Made by a program: the position numbers and the translations under genes
Shown here: positions 8,940 to 18,398 of the stretch, piece by piece
How positions within the stretch are numbered: the stretch's first letter is position 1
Layout of the letters: every line of letters starts with the position of its first letter
From: Sinorhizobium fredii USDA 257
GTDB lineage: Bacteria; Pseudomonadota; Alphaproteobacteria; Rhizobiales; Rhizobiaceae
Length of the DNA stretch: 64,000 nt
Assembly: GCF_000265205.3 (NCBI RefSeq)
Contig: NT_187163.1
Coordinates: 62,001-126,000 of the forward strand
Direction of reading: 5' to 3'
Notes under the pieces: model-generated
What the model saw: only the letters and a program-made list of their open reading frames with translations
Database searches by the model: none
Told to the model about the DNA's origin: nothing

Positions 8940-11140
8940 TTACGAAACGGATCCCATGGATGTCAGTCTCAAAGCCTGGGAATTTTGGTCGAATTCACGG
9001 GCGTATACGAGATAATCCTGGATCGACTTCGTTGCCCTCGTGATCCGTTCGCCCGGCATGATGAGCGGAATGCCCGGCGGGTACGGCGCGATCATCACCG
9101 CCAGCGTCCGCCCCATCAACTCATCGATGTCGACGCTTTCCACACGTCCCTTGACCAGCTCGTTATAGGCATCCGCCGGCCGCAAGATCACGTCGGGCAA
9201 AACCGCGTACATTTCGCGCTCGGCCCGGGGCACGTCGTCTTTGCGGTACACCTCGTGAATCTGCCGGCAGAGATCTTTGAGGCCGAGCGTCCCGTATGCC
9301 TCCGTATGTCCCGTCACAAGGTCGGGAAGCACGCGTGTCAGAGGCGCATTGGCATCGTATAGATCCTTGAAGTTCAGAAGCTCGGTGATGAGCGTGCTCC
9401 ACTTGCCCCGGGTTACTCCCATGGAGAAGAGGACCAGAAATGAGTAGAGGCCCGTCTTCTCGATTTCGATCCGGCGGGAGGAGAGAAATTTTGTCACGAC
9501 AGCAGCGGGAATGCCGTGCTCGTCCATTGTGCCGCCAGCTGTCAGTCCAGGCGAAAGGATCGTGACCTTGATCGGATCGACCATCACGTGGTTCTCGGCA
9601 ACCCCTTCGAAGCCGTGCCAGCTGTCGCCTGGCTTCAGCAGCCACTCCGCCCTCGTGTCGCTTGGCGTCTCATCCGCAATGGACGGCTCCCAGACCCGGA
9701 ACCACCAGGAATCCTCCATCTGTTTCCTGACGTTGTTCATGGCTCTGCGGAAACTCATCGCCTCGTCGATGGTCTCCTGCACCAGGGCGCGCCCAGCGGG
9801 CTGCTCCATCATCGCTGCGGCGACGTCACAGGAAGCGATGATGCCGTACTGCGGAGAGGTCGAAGTGTGCATCATGAACGCCTCGTTGAAGCGCCGATAT
9901 CGAGCTGCTTCGTCTCGGCGTGCTGCACATGAATCATCGACGCCTGCGAGAAGGCCGCCAGGAACTTGTGCGTCGATTGTGTGGCGACGGTTATCGCATG
10001 CGGCGACCGTGAGGGACGTGACGAGGAGATCGCGTGGTAGCCATCATAGAACTCGTGAAAATTGGCATAGGCATACCAGGCCTCATCGAAATGCAGGACA
10101 TCCACTGTATCGCCAAGAGATTCTTTTATTCCGTCGACGTTGTAGCAGAGACCATCGTAGGTGGAGTTGGTCACCACCATTAGGCGCACCTTGCCATTCG
10201 CCTTCCCGGCGAACGGGCTGGCTGCAATCTTCTGAGCAATGGCTTCAGGCGTGAACTGATCCTGGGCGATCGGCCCGATGATGCCAAGACCGTTACGCGA
10301 CGGCGTCAGGTAGATCGGTACCGCACCCGTCATGATGAGCGCGTGCAGGATGGATTTATGGCAGTTGCGGTCACAGAGAACCAGGTCGCCCCGGCTTACA
10401 GTGCCGTGCCAGACGATCTTGTTGGCAGCCGATGTACCGCCGACCACGAAGAAAGTTTGATCCGCGCCGAATATCCGGGTGGCGTTTCTCTCCCCCTCGG
10501 CAATGGGGCCAGTATGATCGAGCAAGGAGCCAAGACTGCCAACGGAAACGGAAATATCCGACCTCAGCGTATTCTCGCCGAAGAACGTATAGAACAGCTG
10601 ACCGACCGGACTCTTGCGAAAGGCAACGCCTCCGCCGTGCCCGGGTGTATGCCATGAATAGGCGGCGTGAAGCGTGTATTCCATCAATGCCTTGAACATC
10701 GGAGGCGGCAGACGCTCGAGGTAATTCCGTGCGTGGCTCACGATAGCGCGCGCCATAAACTCGGCAGAATCTTCGAAGAGACGCATGAAGGCATCGGCGT
10801 GGTGCAATACGTTCGCTGGCACCATCTCAGCTGTCGTCCCGTCACCGAAAAGGAAGATCGGCAACCGGTCGTTCCTCGATCTTTTTGCGGCGAGCACCTC
10901 GGCGAGAATCTGCCATCGGGTTGTGCTGTCTTCCACGCCGTCTACTGAGATCACCCAGCAACACTCAGTATTGAAGACATTGACGAGGCGGCGAGCGTCC
11001 TCGTAGGTGACCCCGCCGACGACACGAAAGCCTTCCCCTTCGATCGCCTGCGCGAGGCTCCGCATTCCCCGCCCCGCCGCGTTCTTGCCTTCATAATCTT
11101 CGTCGATGACGACGATAGGGAATGCCTTGTAAAATTCCAT
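8940..11140 (-). pseudogene. Orn/Lys/Arg decarboxylase (PLP fold type I), split by a frameshift
   Basis: Two adjacent leftward ORFs make one full decarboxylase: 11140-9872 (422 aa; N-terminal wing and PLP domain, with STHKFLAAFSQAS whose Lys392 is the expected PLP lysine) and 9875-8940 (311 aa; begins MMHTSTSPQYG and holds the C-terminal domain). In homologues MMHTSTSP directly continues the chain. Here one base appears to be missing in the codons after KQLD (about 9890-9900): the second frame reads back through RRFNEAF. The first ORF stops in TGA overlapping ATGATG, so coupled translation of two chains is conceivable. The family decarboxylates ornithine, lysine or arginine to polyamines and consumes protons; the substrate cannot be decided here. 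A perfect FixK box lies 88 bp upstream of the start. Confidence 0.85.
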
Positions 11141-11221
11141 AGTGCCACGCTCCCGAACTATCGGCGTCTGTTTGCGCGGGCTGCACCATCAAAACTATAG
11201 ACACACCTCTCCGTTGTTTTG

Positions 11222-11235
11222 TTGATCCCGATCAA
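11222..11235. promoter_or_regulatory. FixK/FNR box upstream of the decarboxylase
   Basis: TTGATCCCGATCAA, a perfect palindromic anaerobox. Its centre is 88 bp from the decarboxylase ATG, compatible with a class II site at -41.5 and a leader of about 47 bases. Confidence 0.85.
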
Positions 11236-11442
11236 AACTGATCGCTTTGGACGGGAGGGCTTTTTGGACTGTCGGGGGCGATGCTTGCAAAACATCTCCC
11301 ATTCAGCCCGAACCTGACACCCTGCTGCCGCTCACACGAGGCGCCATCGTGCGGCGGCTCGTCCTTGAGTTCAAGGATCGGGGCCACGGTTGTGCGCTGG
11401 GCGAATTCGCCATGCCAGGATTTGGGCGCAAGACCCAAATAT

Positions 11443-11456
11443 TTGACCGCCGTCAA
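11443..11456. promoter_or_regulatory. FixK/FNR box upstream of small ORF
   Basis: TTGACCGCCGTCAA, exact TTGA-N6-TCAA. It lies 127 bp before the ATG at 11577 on the + strand. It could also act as a second, distal site for the leftward decarboxylase. Confidence 0.75.
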
Positions 11457-11576
11457 AGACTTTTTTGAGCCGCGATTGCCTAATGTTGTCGATGGTCGCG
11501 ATTAGTCGAGGCGCGTTAGCAGGCCGGCCGTCGCAACGACGTGCTGTTCCAAACTGCGTTGTCCGGGAGGCTATCT

Positions 11577-11792
11577 ATGTTGTTTGATGACAGAGAGTCT
11601 AAGTACGAAGAATCGAGCCTGCTGCTATATCGGCGGTTCGGACAACCTGATCTTCGACCGGTCGCACACGGCCAGACCTTTCAGATTGCCGAGACGGAAG
11701 ATCGGCAACGCGCAGCAGTGCAGCGCATTCGCAAGTTGACTGGCAAAGATGGTTGCAGCAACGAGCTTACCGACGCGGGATGCTGGAAGTAG
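11577..11792 (+). CDS. Small hypothetical protein (71 aa)
   Basis: Begins MLFDDRESKYEESSLLLYRR, soluble and charged, with two Cys near the C-terminus. An in-frame ATG exists 36 bases upstream, but GGGAGG sits seven bases before 11577, which decides the start. The upstream FixK box supports a real, low-oxygen-induced gene. No family recognised. Confidence 0.45.
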   Translation: MLFDDRESKYEESSLLLYRRFGQPDLRPVAHGQTFQIAETEDRQRAAVQRIRKLTGKDGCSNELTDAGCWK

Positions 11793-12277
11793 ACAGATCG
11801 CAGGTCAAATCAGAGAAGGATTCTGCCGCGTCGGCCTTTGCGGCAAATCAAGTTCGCTGTGGTTGGGGTTTGGTCCAATCGTCGCACAAACTCCTTGAGC
11901 GCCGCCTGAGTGGCTAACCTCCGCCATGCCGGGAAAACAACGTAAGCGGTGTGCCACTCACACCTGGGCGAGATAATTCCGGGATTCGGTATCAAATGCC
12001 ACGGGCCATGGAGCGCTATGGCAACTTTGCGCCAGCAGCGGAAGTCGTCCGTTCAGGCGTCGAACTCCCGGTGCTGGCCGTTGATCGCCTTCCGTGTCAG
12101 TAGCCGAAAGCGGACGCCTCAGATATATATTATCATCAAGCGGATCACCTATGGTCACGAGTTGATTTAACGAAACAGGCACTACGCGTGCTCATTAAAG
12201 CTGCGTAACTCCCTTCAACAGCGACCATTTTGCTTCACAGACGCAGAGATACTCCATCCCATGGGGGAAGAGTACTT
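11793..12277. other. Intergenic region without recognised genes
   Basis: 485 bases between the small ORF and the ZIP-like gene. Only short overlapping frames are present. An AT-rich stretch with alternating TA lies near 12120-12140 and could hold the promoter of the transporter. No FixK box, IS end or RNA gene was recognised. Confidence 0.4.
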
Positions 12278-13072
12278 ATGTTCGGGGCGCGGCACATGGT
12301 CGAAGGCAACTTTGCCTTTTTATTGTTGGCCAGTGGGGCTGCCATTGCGTCGCCGGTAGGTGGTTGGCTGGGATCACATGGCAAGATCGGGACGCTATTT
12401 TTGTCGATCTCGGTAGGCATGGCTGCTGGCGTGCTATTGGGCACTTTTACCTTCGAAATGATACCCACGGCTGGAGCTGCCGCTGGTAAGATCCCAACCA
12501 TCGCCGGTTTCGTTGTCGGCTTTCTGACAGTTTATATCTTCGACCTGTACATCAATCACGGATTCATCGCGGGGCACGAATCCGACGAATGGCACAAGCT
12601 TTCTCGCCTGCATCGTATCCAACGAGCGCGGGGATCCAAAGTTACCCTCCTTGCTGGCAGCACCGCAATTGAGGAACTGATCGAGGGGTTAAGCATCGGG
12701 GTCGGTCTGGCCGCTGATCCAAATCTAGGTGTCATGATCGGGGTAGCTATCATGCTGGACAACGTCGTCGAGGGGATGAGCATCGCTGAAATCATCCGGG
12801 CAGACGAGGGGGAGAATGCGTCTCGATCGATATATATCTGGACTTGGCTGATCGGCTTAGCCCTGTTCTCGTCTGCTACCGTTGGATGGACCTTTCTGAG
12901 CGACATCGCTCCGAGAATGCTGGGGGTTCTCTTGGCATTCGGCGCAGGGGGTATGTTTTATCTCACAATCGCAGATCTTTTGCCCAGGTCAGCAAAGACA
13001 CAATACCAGCAGTCTGCCGCACTGGCCGTGGCCGCGGGGTTCTTGTTGATATTCGCGCTAACAAACCGATGA
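12278..13072 (+). CDS. ZIP-family-like metal transporter
   Basis: 264 residues with about eight hydrophobic segments and a cytosolic loop (HESDEWHKL...) near residues 105-130, matching the ZIP (zinc/iron permease) fold of the inner membrane. The segments that carry HNxPEG-type metal sites in classical ZIPs read EELIEG and LDNVVEG here, so the histidines are replaced by acidic residues. Metal specificity is therefore uncertain and transport itself not assured. The chosen ATG at 12278 has GGGGGAAG seven bases upstream; the frame is open 48 bases further up but lacks a better site. It stands alone beside the IS66 remnant. Confidence 0.75.
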   Translation: MFGARHMVEGNFAFLLLASGAAIASPVGGWLGSHGKIGTLFLSISVGMAAGVLLGTFTFEMIPTAGAAAGKIPTIAGFVVGFLTVYIFDLYINHGFIAGHESDEWHKLSRLHRIQRARGSKVTLLAGSTAIEELIEGLSIGVGLAADPNLGVMIGVAIMLDNVVEGMSIAEIIRADEGENASRSIYIWTWLIGLALFSSATVGWTFLSDIAPRMLGVLLAFGAGGMFYLTIADLLPRSAKTQYQQSAALAVAAGFLLIFALTNR

Positions 13073-13269
13073 TTGCGGGGAAAATATTGGAGGTTTACTC
13101 TTTGCGGACGGTCACGGCTTACCTCTTGCGCGGGGTCGGATGCCGCACACTATTGTGTCGCCACCTAGAGCATATGAATGCCTGCCGCTCCGAGACGACC
13201 AAGCGCAATCCAGTGATCGACTGACTGCACGAACTGACTTGCGACGACGCCTGCCGCCCCTTCGGGCCG

Positions 13270-14840
13270 TCAGCAGTCATTGGTGACTCTTGCGACATAA
13301 GACCCGATGATCCCACGGTCATCGATCCGGCTCTGCTTATGGCCGTTGACGACGGCGGTGAGCGTGCTGGTCAAGTAGGCCAGCGGATCGACGTCATTGA
13401 GCTTGCAGGTTTCGACGAGCGAGGCGATGGTCGCCCAGTTTTCGGCTCCGGCATCGTGCCCCGCAAAGAGTGCGTTCTTGCGATTGAGGGCTATCGGCCG
13501 GATGGTTCTTTCGACGCTGTTGTTGTCGAGTTCGATGCGGCCGTCGGTCAGGAAGAGGCGCAAGCCGTCCCAGTATTTGGCGATGTATTTCAGAGTCTCG
13601 CCCAGCGGTGATTTGGCAGCAACGCGGGCACGGTGATGTGCGAGCCATGTTTTCATGTCCGCGATCAGCGGTTTTGAACGCTCCTGTCTCGCAACCAGGC
13701 GAGTATCCGCATCAAGCCCGCGCAGATCGGCCTCGATCCGGTAAAGTTCACCAATCCGCTTTACGCCTTCCTCGGCAATCGGCGTGGGTCCAGTGCGGGT
13801 GATCTCCACCAACTTGCGACGCGCGTGTGCCCAGCAATAGGCTAGCCTGATGTCGGGACCGATACGGTCCGGTGCGACAAGGCGATTGTATCCGGCATAG
13901 CCGTCGACCTGCAGAACGCCTGAGAAGCCCTGCAATATCCGTTCGGCATGCAGTCCCCCGCGACCTGGCGCATAGGTGAAGGCGACACCGGGTGGAGCAT
14001 TCCCATTCCATGGGCGATCATCACGTGCCAAGGCCCAGAAGTATCCAGTTTTGGTTTTACGGGAGCCGGGATCAAGCACTGGAGCATGGGTCTCGTCCAT
14101 GAAGAGCTTGGTCGAGCGCTTCAGGTCGGTGATCAGGGCATCGAAGACGGGACGCAACTCATAGGCTGCCCGGCCGACCCAGTCGGCAAGGGTGGAGCGG
14201 TCGAGGGGTGGAGCGGTCGAGGTCTATACCCTGGCGGCTCATGATCTGCGCCTGCCGATACAGAGGAAGATGATCGGCGTATTTGGCGACCAGTACATGC
14301 GCGACCATGGCCTCCGTCGGCAAACCCGCCCTGGATCAGCCGAGCCGAAGCGGGGGCCTGAACGACGCCGTCCGTGCAGGCGCGGCACGCATATTTTGGG
14401 CGGCGGGTGACGATGACGCGGAACTGCGCCGGGATCACGTCCAGCCTCTCCGACACATCCTCACCGATGCAATGCAGGCAGCCGCCGCAGACGCAGATCA
14501 GGCTTTCCGGCTCGATGATTTCTTCGACACAGGGAAGATGAACGGGAAGCGAACCCCGATTGGTCGCTCGTGGTTTGGAGGAACGTTTGCCAGAAGGAGC
14601 ATCGGCTTCGTCCTCGGCGTGGATCGCCGCGATGGCGGTTTCCAAATCCTCCAGCGCCAGATCAAATTGGTCGGGATCGCTCTTCTCGGATTTGCGCCCG
14701 AAGGCCGCCTGCTTGAATGCTGCAACAAGTTTTTCCAGCCGTTCGATCCGCTCGTCCTTGCGAACTTCACGCGCCTCCGCCGCGATTAGCATCGCCTTCA
14801 GGGCGGCAATATCGTCAGGAAGATCGGCGGCACCAAGCAT
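13270..14840 (-). pseudogene. tnpC: IS66 transposase TnpC, frameshifted
   Basis: The N-terminal part (14840 leftward) carries the IS66 coiled coil and the zinc-binding cluster region (CVCGGCLHC). Beyond ARLIQGG the frame goes wrong; the correct reading (PTEAMVAHVLVAKYAD...) continues in another frame. The C-terminal part is open again from about 14157 to 13270 (295 aa), with the DDE-type region DETHAPVLDPG, YCWAHARRK and LDNNSVERTIRP. Two lesions explain this: an extra T in GGGTTTGCC near 14328, and a perfect 16-bp tandem duplication at 14191-14222. No full-length transposase can be made from this copy. Confidence 0.88.
14191..14222. repeat. 16-bp tandem duplication inside tnpC
   Basis: GGTGGAGCGGTCGAGG occurs twice in direct succession (14191-14206 and 14207-14222). 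Removing one unit restores the usual TnpC spacing between the RQGIDLDRST and LADWVGRAAYE regions. It is a slippage-type mutation. Confidence 0.9.
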
Positions 14841-14908
14841 GCGCAGGGTCTATCAAATCTCACCCCACTTTGCCTTTGGAATCCGCCACCCGAGTCATCG
14901 TGCCGCAG

Positions 14909-15232
14909 CTATTCGATCGCTTCCGGCGCTCTGGCCTCGACGGCGCGAACGCGACGCCAATCCAGGCCCGCAAACAAGGCTTCGAACTGCGCATGGCTCA
15001 ATGTCATCAAGCCATCCTTGATACCAGGCCAGGTGAAGGTGTGTTCTTCGAGCCGCTTGTAGGCCATCACCACACCGCTGCCATCCCAATAGATCAGCTT
15101 CAACCGGTCCGCCTTGCGTGACCGGAACACGAAGACCGTTCCGGTGAACGGGTCTTTGCGCAGCTCGTTCTTCACCAGCGCCGCCAACCCGTCATGGCCC
15201 TTGCGAAAGTCCACTGGCTTTGTCGCCACCAT
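14909..15232 (-). CDS. tnpB: IS66 accessory protein TnpB
   Basis: 107 residues starting at MVATKPVDFRKG and ending EARAPEAIE, with FVFRSRKADRLKLIYWDGSG, the TnpB (Orf2) signature. The frame is intact but continues upstream without a stop into the tnpA region, so the separate TnpB start is an inference and an upstream start is possible. TnpB is required for IS66 transposition, though its role is not well defined. Confidence 0.75.
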   Translation of the reverse strand: MVATKPVDFRKGHDGLAALVKNELRKDPFTGTVFVFRSRKADRLKLIYWDGSGVVMAYKRLEEHTFTWPGIKDGLMTLSHAQFEALFAGLDWRRVRAVEARAPEAIE

Positions 15233-15664
15233 GATCCGGGTTTGACGGAAAGGTCTTGCCGAGGCCGCCAATGCACGCGCAATGGCCACGATCCGGGCCA
15301 CAGATGCGCCTTCCTCCAGGCGGATCGTGACAGGACCGACGATGATCTCGGGGCACGGAACTTCCTTAACCGCCGGCGCGGCCACAGTCGTCTCGACAAT
15401 CATCGCCGCGAATTCAACCGCATCCTCCGGCGCGGGCAAAACCAGCTTGCCCTGCCGCGCCATCGTCGCCAAGACGATAGATGGTTCGGCTTCAGCCCAT
15501 ACCGCTCCGCCACCTCGTTCACCGTCACGTCCGGCCGCAGACTCTCCGACACGATCCCGCGCCTTGACCTCATCCGGCCAGTGGCGATGCCCCTCACGCC
15601 CGGCCTTGCCGCTCGTGAGAACCTCCAAGTCTCCATGGAGAAACTCCCTTCGATCATCCATGGA
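15233..15664 (-). pseudogene. tnpA: IS66 TnpA remnant with compensating frameshifts
   Basis: The N-terminal part reads [13 protein letters not shown]...WPDEVKAR as in IS66 TnpA. An extra G then shifts the frame, so the helix-turn-helix part ([19 protein letters not shown]) sits in another frame. A one-base loss near 15480 brings the original frame back at [15 protein letters not shown]. The tnpA stop is also lost, fusing the frame into tnpB. The HTH is scrambled, so a functional TnpA is unlikely. Confidence 0.75.
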
Positions 15665-15823
15665 AAGCCGATCACAGATCACGCCAGACAGTGCAACGTG
15701 GGGGCTAAACACCGGTTACAAAACAACCTTCGTGGGCGAGCTTCAATTTGGCCCAGCCAAAGCCGCAGGGCGGCGCACTTCGTCAACAGCGATAAGATAT
15801 GAGAGCACGTTCCGATAAGCCCT

Positions 15824-16591
15824 TCACCTGACGTTCGTGCCCCAGCGGCGATGGAGGAAGCGCTCCCAGGGCGCAAAGAGAATTCGATCCGCCAGGAGGC
15901 CGATCAGCACGATGACCACCATGGCGCCGATCACCTGGTCCATCGCGTTCAATTCGCGGCCGTAATGGAGCAATTGGCCGAGGCCAAAACCTGTAAGGAT
16001 CGTGACGAAAATCTCCGCCGCCATCAGCGATCGCCAGGCGAATGCCCAACCCTGCTTCATGCCGCTAACCAGGAACGGCAAGGAAGCCGGCAACATCACC
16101 ATGGTCCAGAGATGGATTCCTCGCGACCCCATGGTGCGTGCCGCACGGGCATAGATCGGCGGGATCGTGCGCGCGCCATGGTTGGTCGCGATGATCACCG
16201 ACCATACGGTCCCCATCACGACGACGAAGAGCATCGCACCCTCTGTTTGCCCGAACCAAAGTACGGCGAAGGGCACCCAACAGACGCTCGGTAGTGTCTG
16301 CAGACCAAGTGCGAGAGAGCCGATTGTGTCTTCCAGGATCTGCGAGGAACTCGTGAGTACGCCGAGAGGCAGGCCGATCGCAACGCCGATTGCATAGCCA
16401 ACCAGAAGCCGCTGCATGGTAACCCTGATCGCTTCAGAAAGCGTGCCATCCAGCATGGCACCCCAGAGATACCGGGCGACGCTCAAGACAGAGGGAAAGA
16501 GCACCGGTGACCAACGCCCGCTCTCAGACGCCAACTCCCAGGCGACCAGTAGCATGACCACGAAGCCCGACACGATCGCGAAACGCCTCAT
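15824..16591 (-). CDS. ABC transporter permease, SsuC/TauC/NrtB type
   Basis: 255 residues with about six membrane helices and the BPD-type permease EAA loop region (near MGSRGIHLWTMVMLPASLP). It forms the inner-membrane channel of a sulfonate/taurine/nitrate-class importer with the ATPase and binding protein encoded just upstream. Its ATG overlaps the ATPase stop by four bases (ATGA), so the subunits are translationally coupled. It is the last gene of the operon and ends about 100 bases from the IS66 remnant. The substrate is not decidable from the permease. Confidence 0.9.
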   Translation of the reverse strand: MRRFAIVSGFVVMLLVAWELASESGRWSPVLFPSVLSVARYLWGAMLDGTLSEAIRVTMQRLLVGYAIGVAIGLPLGVLTSSSQILEDTIGSLALGLQTLPSVCWVPFAVLWFGQTEGAMLFVVVMGTVWSVIIATNHGARTIPPIYARAARTMGSRGIHLWTMVMLPASLPFLVSGMKQGWAFAWRSLMAAEIFVTILTGFGLGQLLHYGRELNAMDQVIGAMVVIVLIGLLADRILFAPWERFLHRRWGTNVR

Positions 16592-17409
16592 TCCGTCACC
16601 CCGCCGCCGATTGTGCCGCGAAGCGCATCAGCAACGCGTCCGGCGTGTCCAATGAGTTCCACATCGTAGATGCTTCGCGGGCGCGGCAGCGGAATCTCGA
16701 AGTGCTGGACGATCCTCCCCGGCGCCTTCGACATCAATAGCACGCGATCTCCCAGGCAGGCCGCCTCGCGCATATTGTGCGTGACGAACACAACGGTCTT
16801 GCGGCTGTCGCTCCAGATGCGCTGGATATCGTCGTAAAGGTGCTCGCGGGTCATCGCATCGAGTGCGCCAAAGGGTTCGTCCATCAGCAGCACCTGCGGA
16901 TCGGGGGCCAGCGCCCGCGCCAGGGCTACCCGCTGCTTCATTCCACCCGATAGTTCATGCACGTGCGCGCCTTCAAATTTTTCGAGGCCGACCAAGGCGA
17001 GATATTGGTGCGCGATCTCGCGCCGTTCGCCGTTGCTGAGCTCGGGGCAAAGCCTCAGGCCGAACATGACGTTGCCGAAAACGTTGAGCCAGGGAAACAG
17101 CGACGGCTCCTGGAACACGACCAGACGCTGCCGACCCGGGCCGGTCACCGGCAGACCGTCGGCAAGCACATGACCGGCATCGGGCTTGCTCAACCCGGCT
17201 ATGATGTCGAGGAGGCTCGACTTTCCGCAGCCGCTCGGGCCAACGACACAGACGACTTCGCCGGCCGCAACCTGCATCGAGACATTGTCGAGTGCATGTA
17301 TGGTTGCTCGCGGCGTGCGGAACCACTTTGACACCCCCTCGACGACGAGCTTGCTCGTTGCCGTGGCAACCGGAGCCGATGTCGAAGGGTTGGTGACTTG
17401 ATCGAGCAT
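16588..17409 (-). CDS. ABC transporter ATP-binding protein, SsuB/TauB type
   Basis: 273 residues from the ATG at 17409, which lies in the TGATG overlap with the binding-protein stop; the frame is open 225 bases further up but that part is a shadow of the upstream gene. Walker A GPSGCGKSS, Q-loop VVFQEPSLFPW, signature LSGGMKQR, Walker B VLLMDEPFGALD and the H-loop FVTHNMREA are all intact. It energises import through the permease at 15824-16591. The family transports alkanesulfonates, taurine, nitrate or similar small anions. Confidence 0.93.
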   Translation of the reverse strand: MLDQVTNPSTSAPVATATSKLVVEGVSKWFRTPRATIHALDNVSMQVAAGEVVCVVGPSGCGKSSLLDIIAGLSKPDAGHVLADGLPVTGPGRQRLVVFQEPSLFPWLNVFGNVMFGLRLCPELSNGERREIAHQYLALVGLEKFEGAHVHELSGGMKQRVALARALAPDPQVLLMDEPFGALDAMTREHLYDDIQRIWSDSRKTVVFVTHNMREAACLGDRVLLMSKAPGRIVQHFEIPLPRPRSIYDVELIGHAGRVADALRGTIGGGVTE

Positions 17410-18398
17410 CAGGGCACCTCGATCAGTCTCGAAAGCTCCGGCATTTCCCGCAGGAAGCCGACCTGCTGAGCCTTGGTGACGAAGGTCTGCAATGCGGAGC
17501 GTGAAATCTCGCTGGTAACCGACATGCGCGCCCATGCGCGCGCAATGAGCTCCGGCGACATGCTGACGCGAAACGACGCCTTTAGTTCGTCGCGGATCAT
17601 CCGCTGCGCGTCCAACGGGTGATGCTTGATCCAATCGCTGAGGTCGCGATGTGCCTCAACGAAGCGTCGAACGAGGTCGCGATGCTTCGCAAGAAACGCT
17701 GCGCGCGCAACGAGCACCGTCGTGATTGCATTCTTTTCTTCAACGAGGATTCTTCCACCCGCCTCCATTTCGAGCCGCGAAACCCAGGGTTCGACAGTCC
17801 AGACGGCATCGAGCTGTCCGGTTTTGAAAAGTGACAGTTGCTCCGGATTGGCAGTCGGAACAACCTGGGCGTCCCCGCCTGCCTGTGTTATCCGCAAGCC
17901 TCCCGCCAAGAGCCAGGCGCGTGCTGCGACGTCCTGAGTATTTCCGAATTGGGGAGTTGCGATCCGCTTACCGCGGAAATCCGCCGCACTCGCAAAGCTT
18001 TCATCCGGCTGCACGACAAGCGCAGAACCACCGTTGACCGAGCCGGCGACGATGCGGATCTCTCGTCCTCCCGAACGGGCATAGGCATTAATGGCCGGAT
18101 TCGGTCCGACGTAGGTGAGGTCAATGCTCTCGGCAAAGATCGCTTCCATGGCACTCGGACCGGCATTATAGGCATACCATTCGACCTTGATCTTCGGACC
18201 GAGCCGATCGGCGTACCAATTCCGGCCCTGCCGTTCGAAGTTTCTGGCAACCAGCGCCTGCGCATGTGTCACGTTCGGGAAATGGCCAATCCGAATCCTA
18301 AGATCTTGCGCCCGAACGGCAGTCGTTCCAAACGCACAGAGTCCGACCGCAATCATCGTCACAAACAGCCGCCGCACTCTGGACAGAAACTCGTTCAT
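17409..18398 (-). CDS. ABC transporter periplasmic substrate-binding protein, SsuA/NMT1-like
   Basis: 329 residues with a signal peptide (RRLFVTMIAVGLCAFG ... VRAQ, cleavage near residue 30) and a type II periplasmic binding fold (GHFPNVTHAQALVA, YVGPNPAINAY, GSALVVQPD). It captures the ligand for the downstream ATPase and permease. Start and stop both overlap neighbours (ATGA with pfkB, TGATG with the ATPase). The SsuA/TauA family binds sulfonates; a thiamine-precursor or nitrate ligand is also possible. Placement under a FixK box behind a CBS-BON gene is unusual for such a transporter. Confidence 0.9.
   Translation of the reverse strand: MNEFLSRVRRLFVTMIAVGLCAFGTTAVRAQDLRIRIGHFPNVTHAQALVARNFERQGRNWYADRLGPKIKVEWYAYNAGPSAMEAIFAESIDLTYVGPNPAINAYARSGGREIRIVAGSVNGGSALVVQPDESFASAADFRGKRIATPQFGNTQDVAARAWLLAGGLRITQAGGDAQVVPTANPEQLSLFKTGQLDAVWTVEPWVSRLEMEAGGRILVEEKNAITTVLVARAAFLAKHRDLVRRFVEAHRDLSDWIKHHPLDAQRMIRDELKASFRVSMSPELIARAWARMSVTSEISRSALQTFVTKAQQVGFLREMPELSRLIEVP

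Larger units (their letters stand above)
13270..15720 (-). mobile_element. Decayed IS66-family insertion sequence
   Basis: Contains tnpA, tnpB and tnpC in the standard IS66 order, leftward, with several frameshifts. The right end is probably near 15719, where the sequence ends in ...aaacaccggttaca as in rhizobial IS66 termini. I could not find the matching inverted repeat on the left between 13073 and 13270, so that edge is approximate. No direct repeat was identified. Confidence 0.8.
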
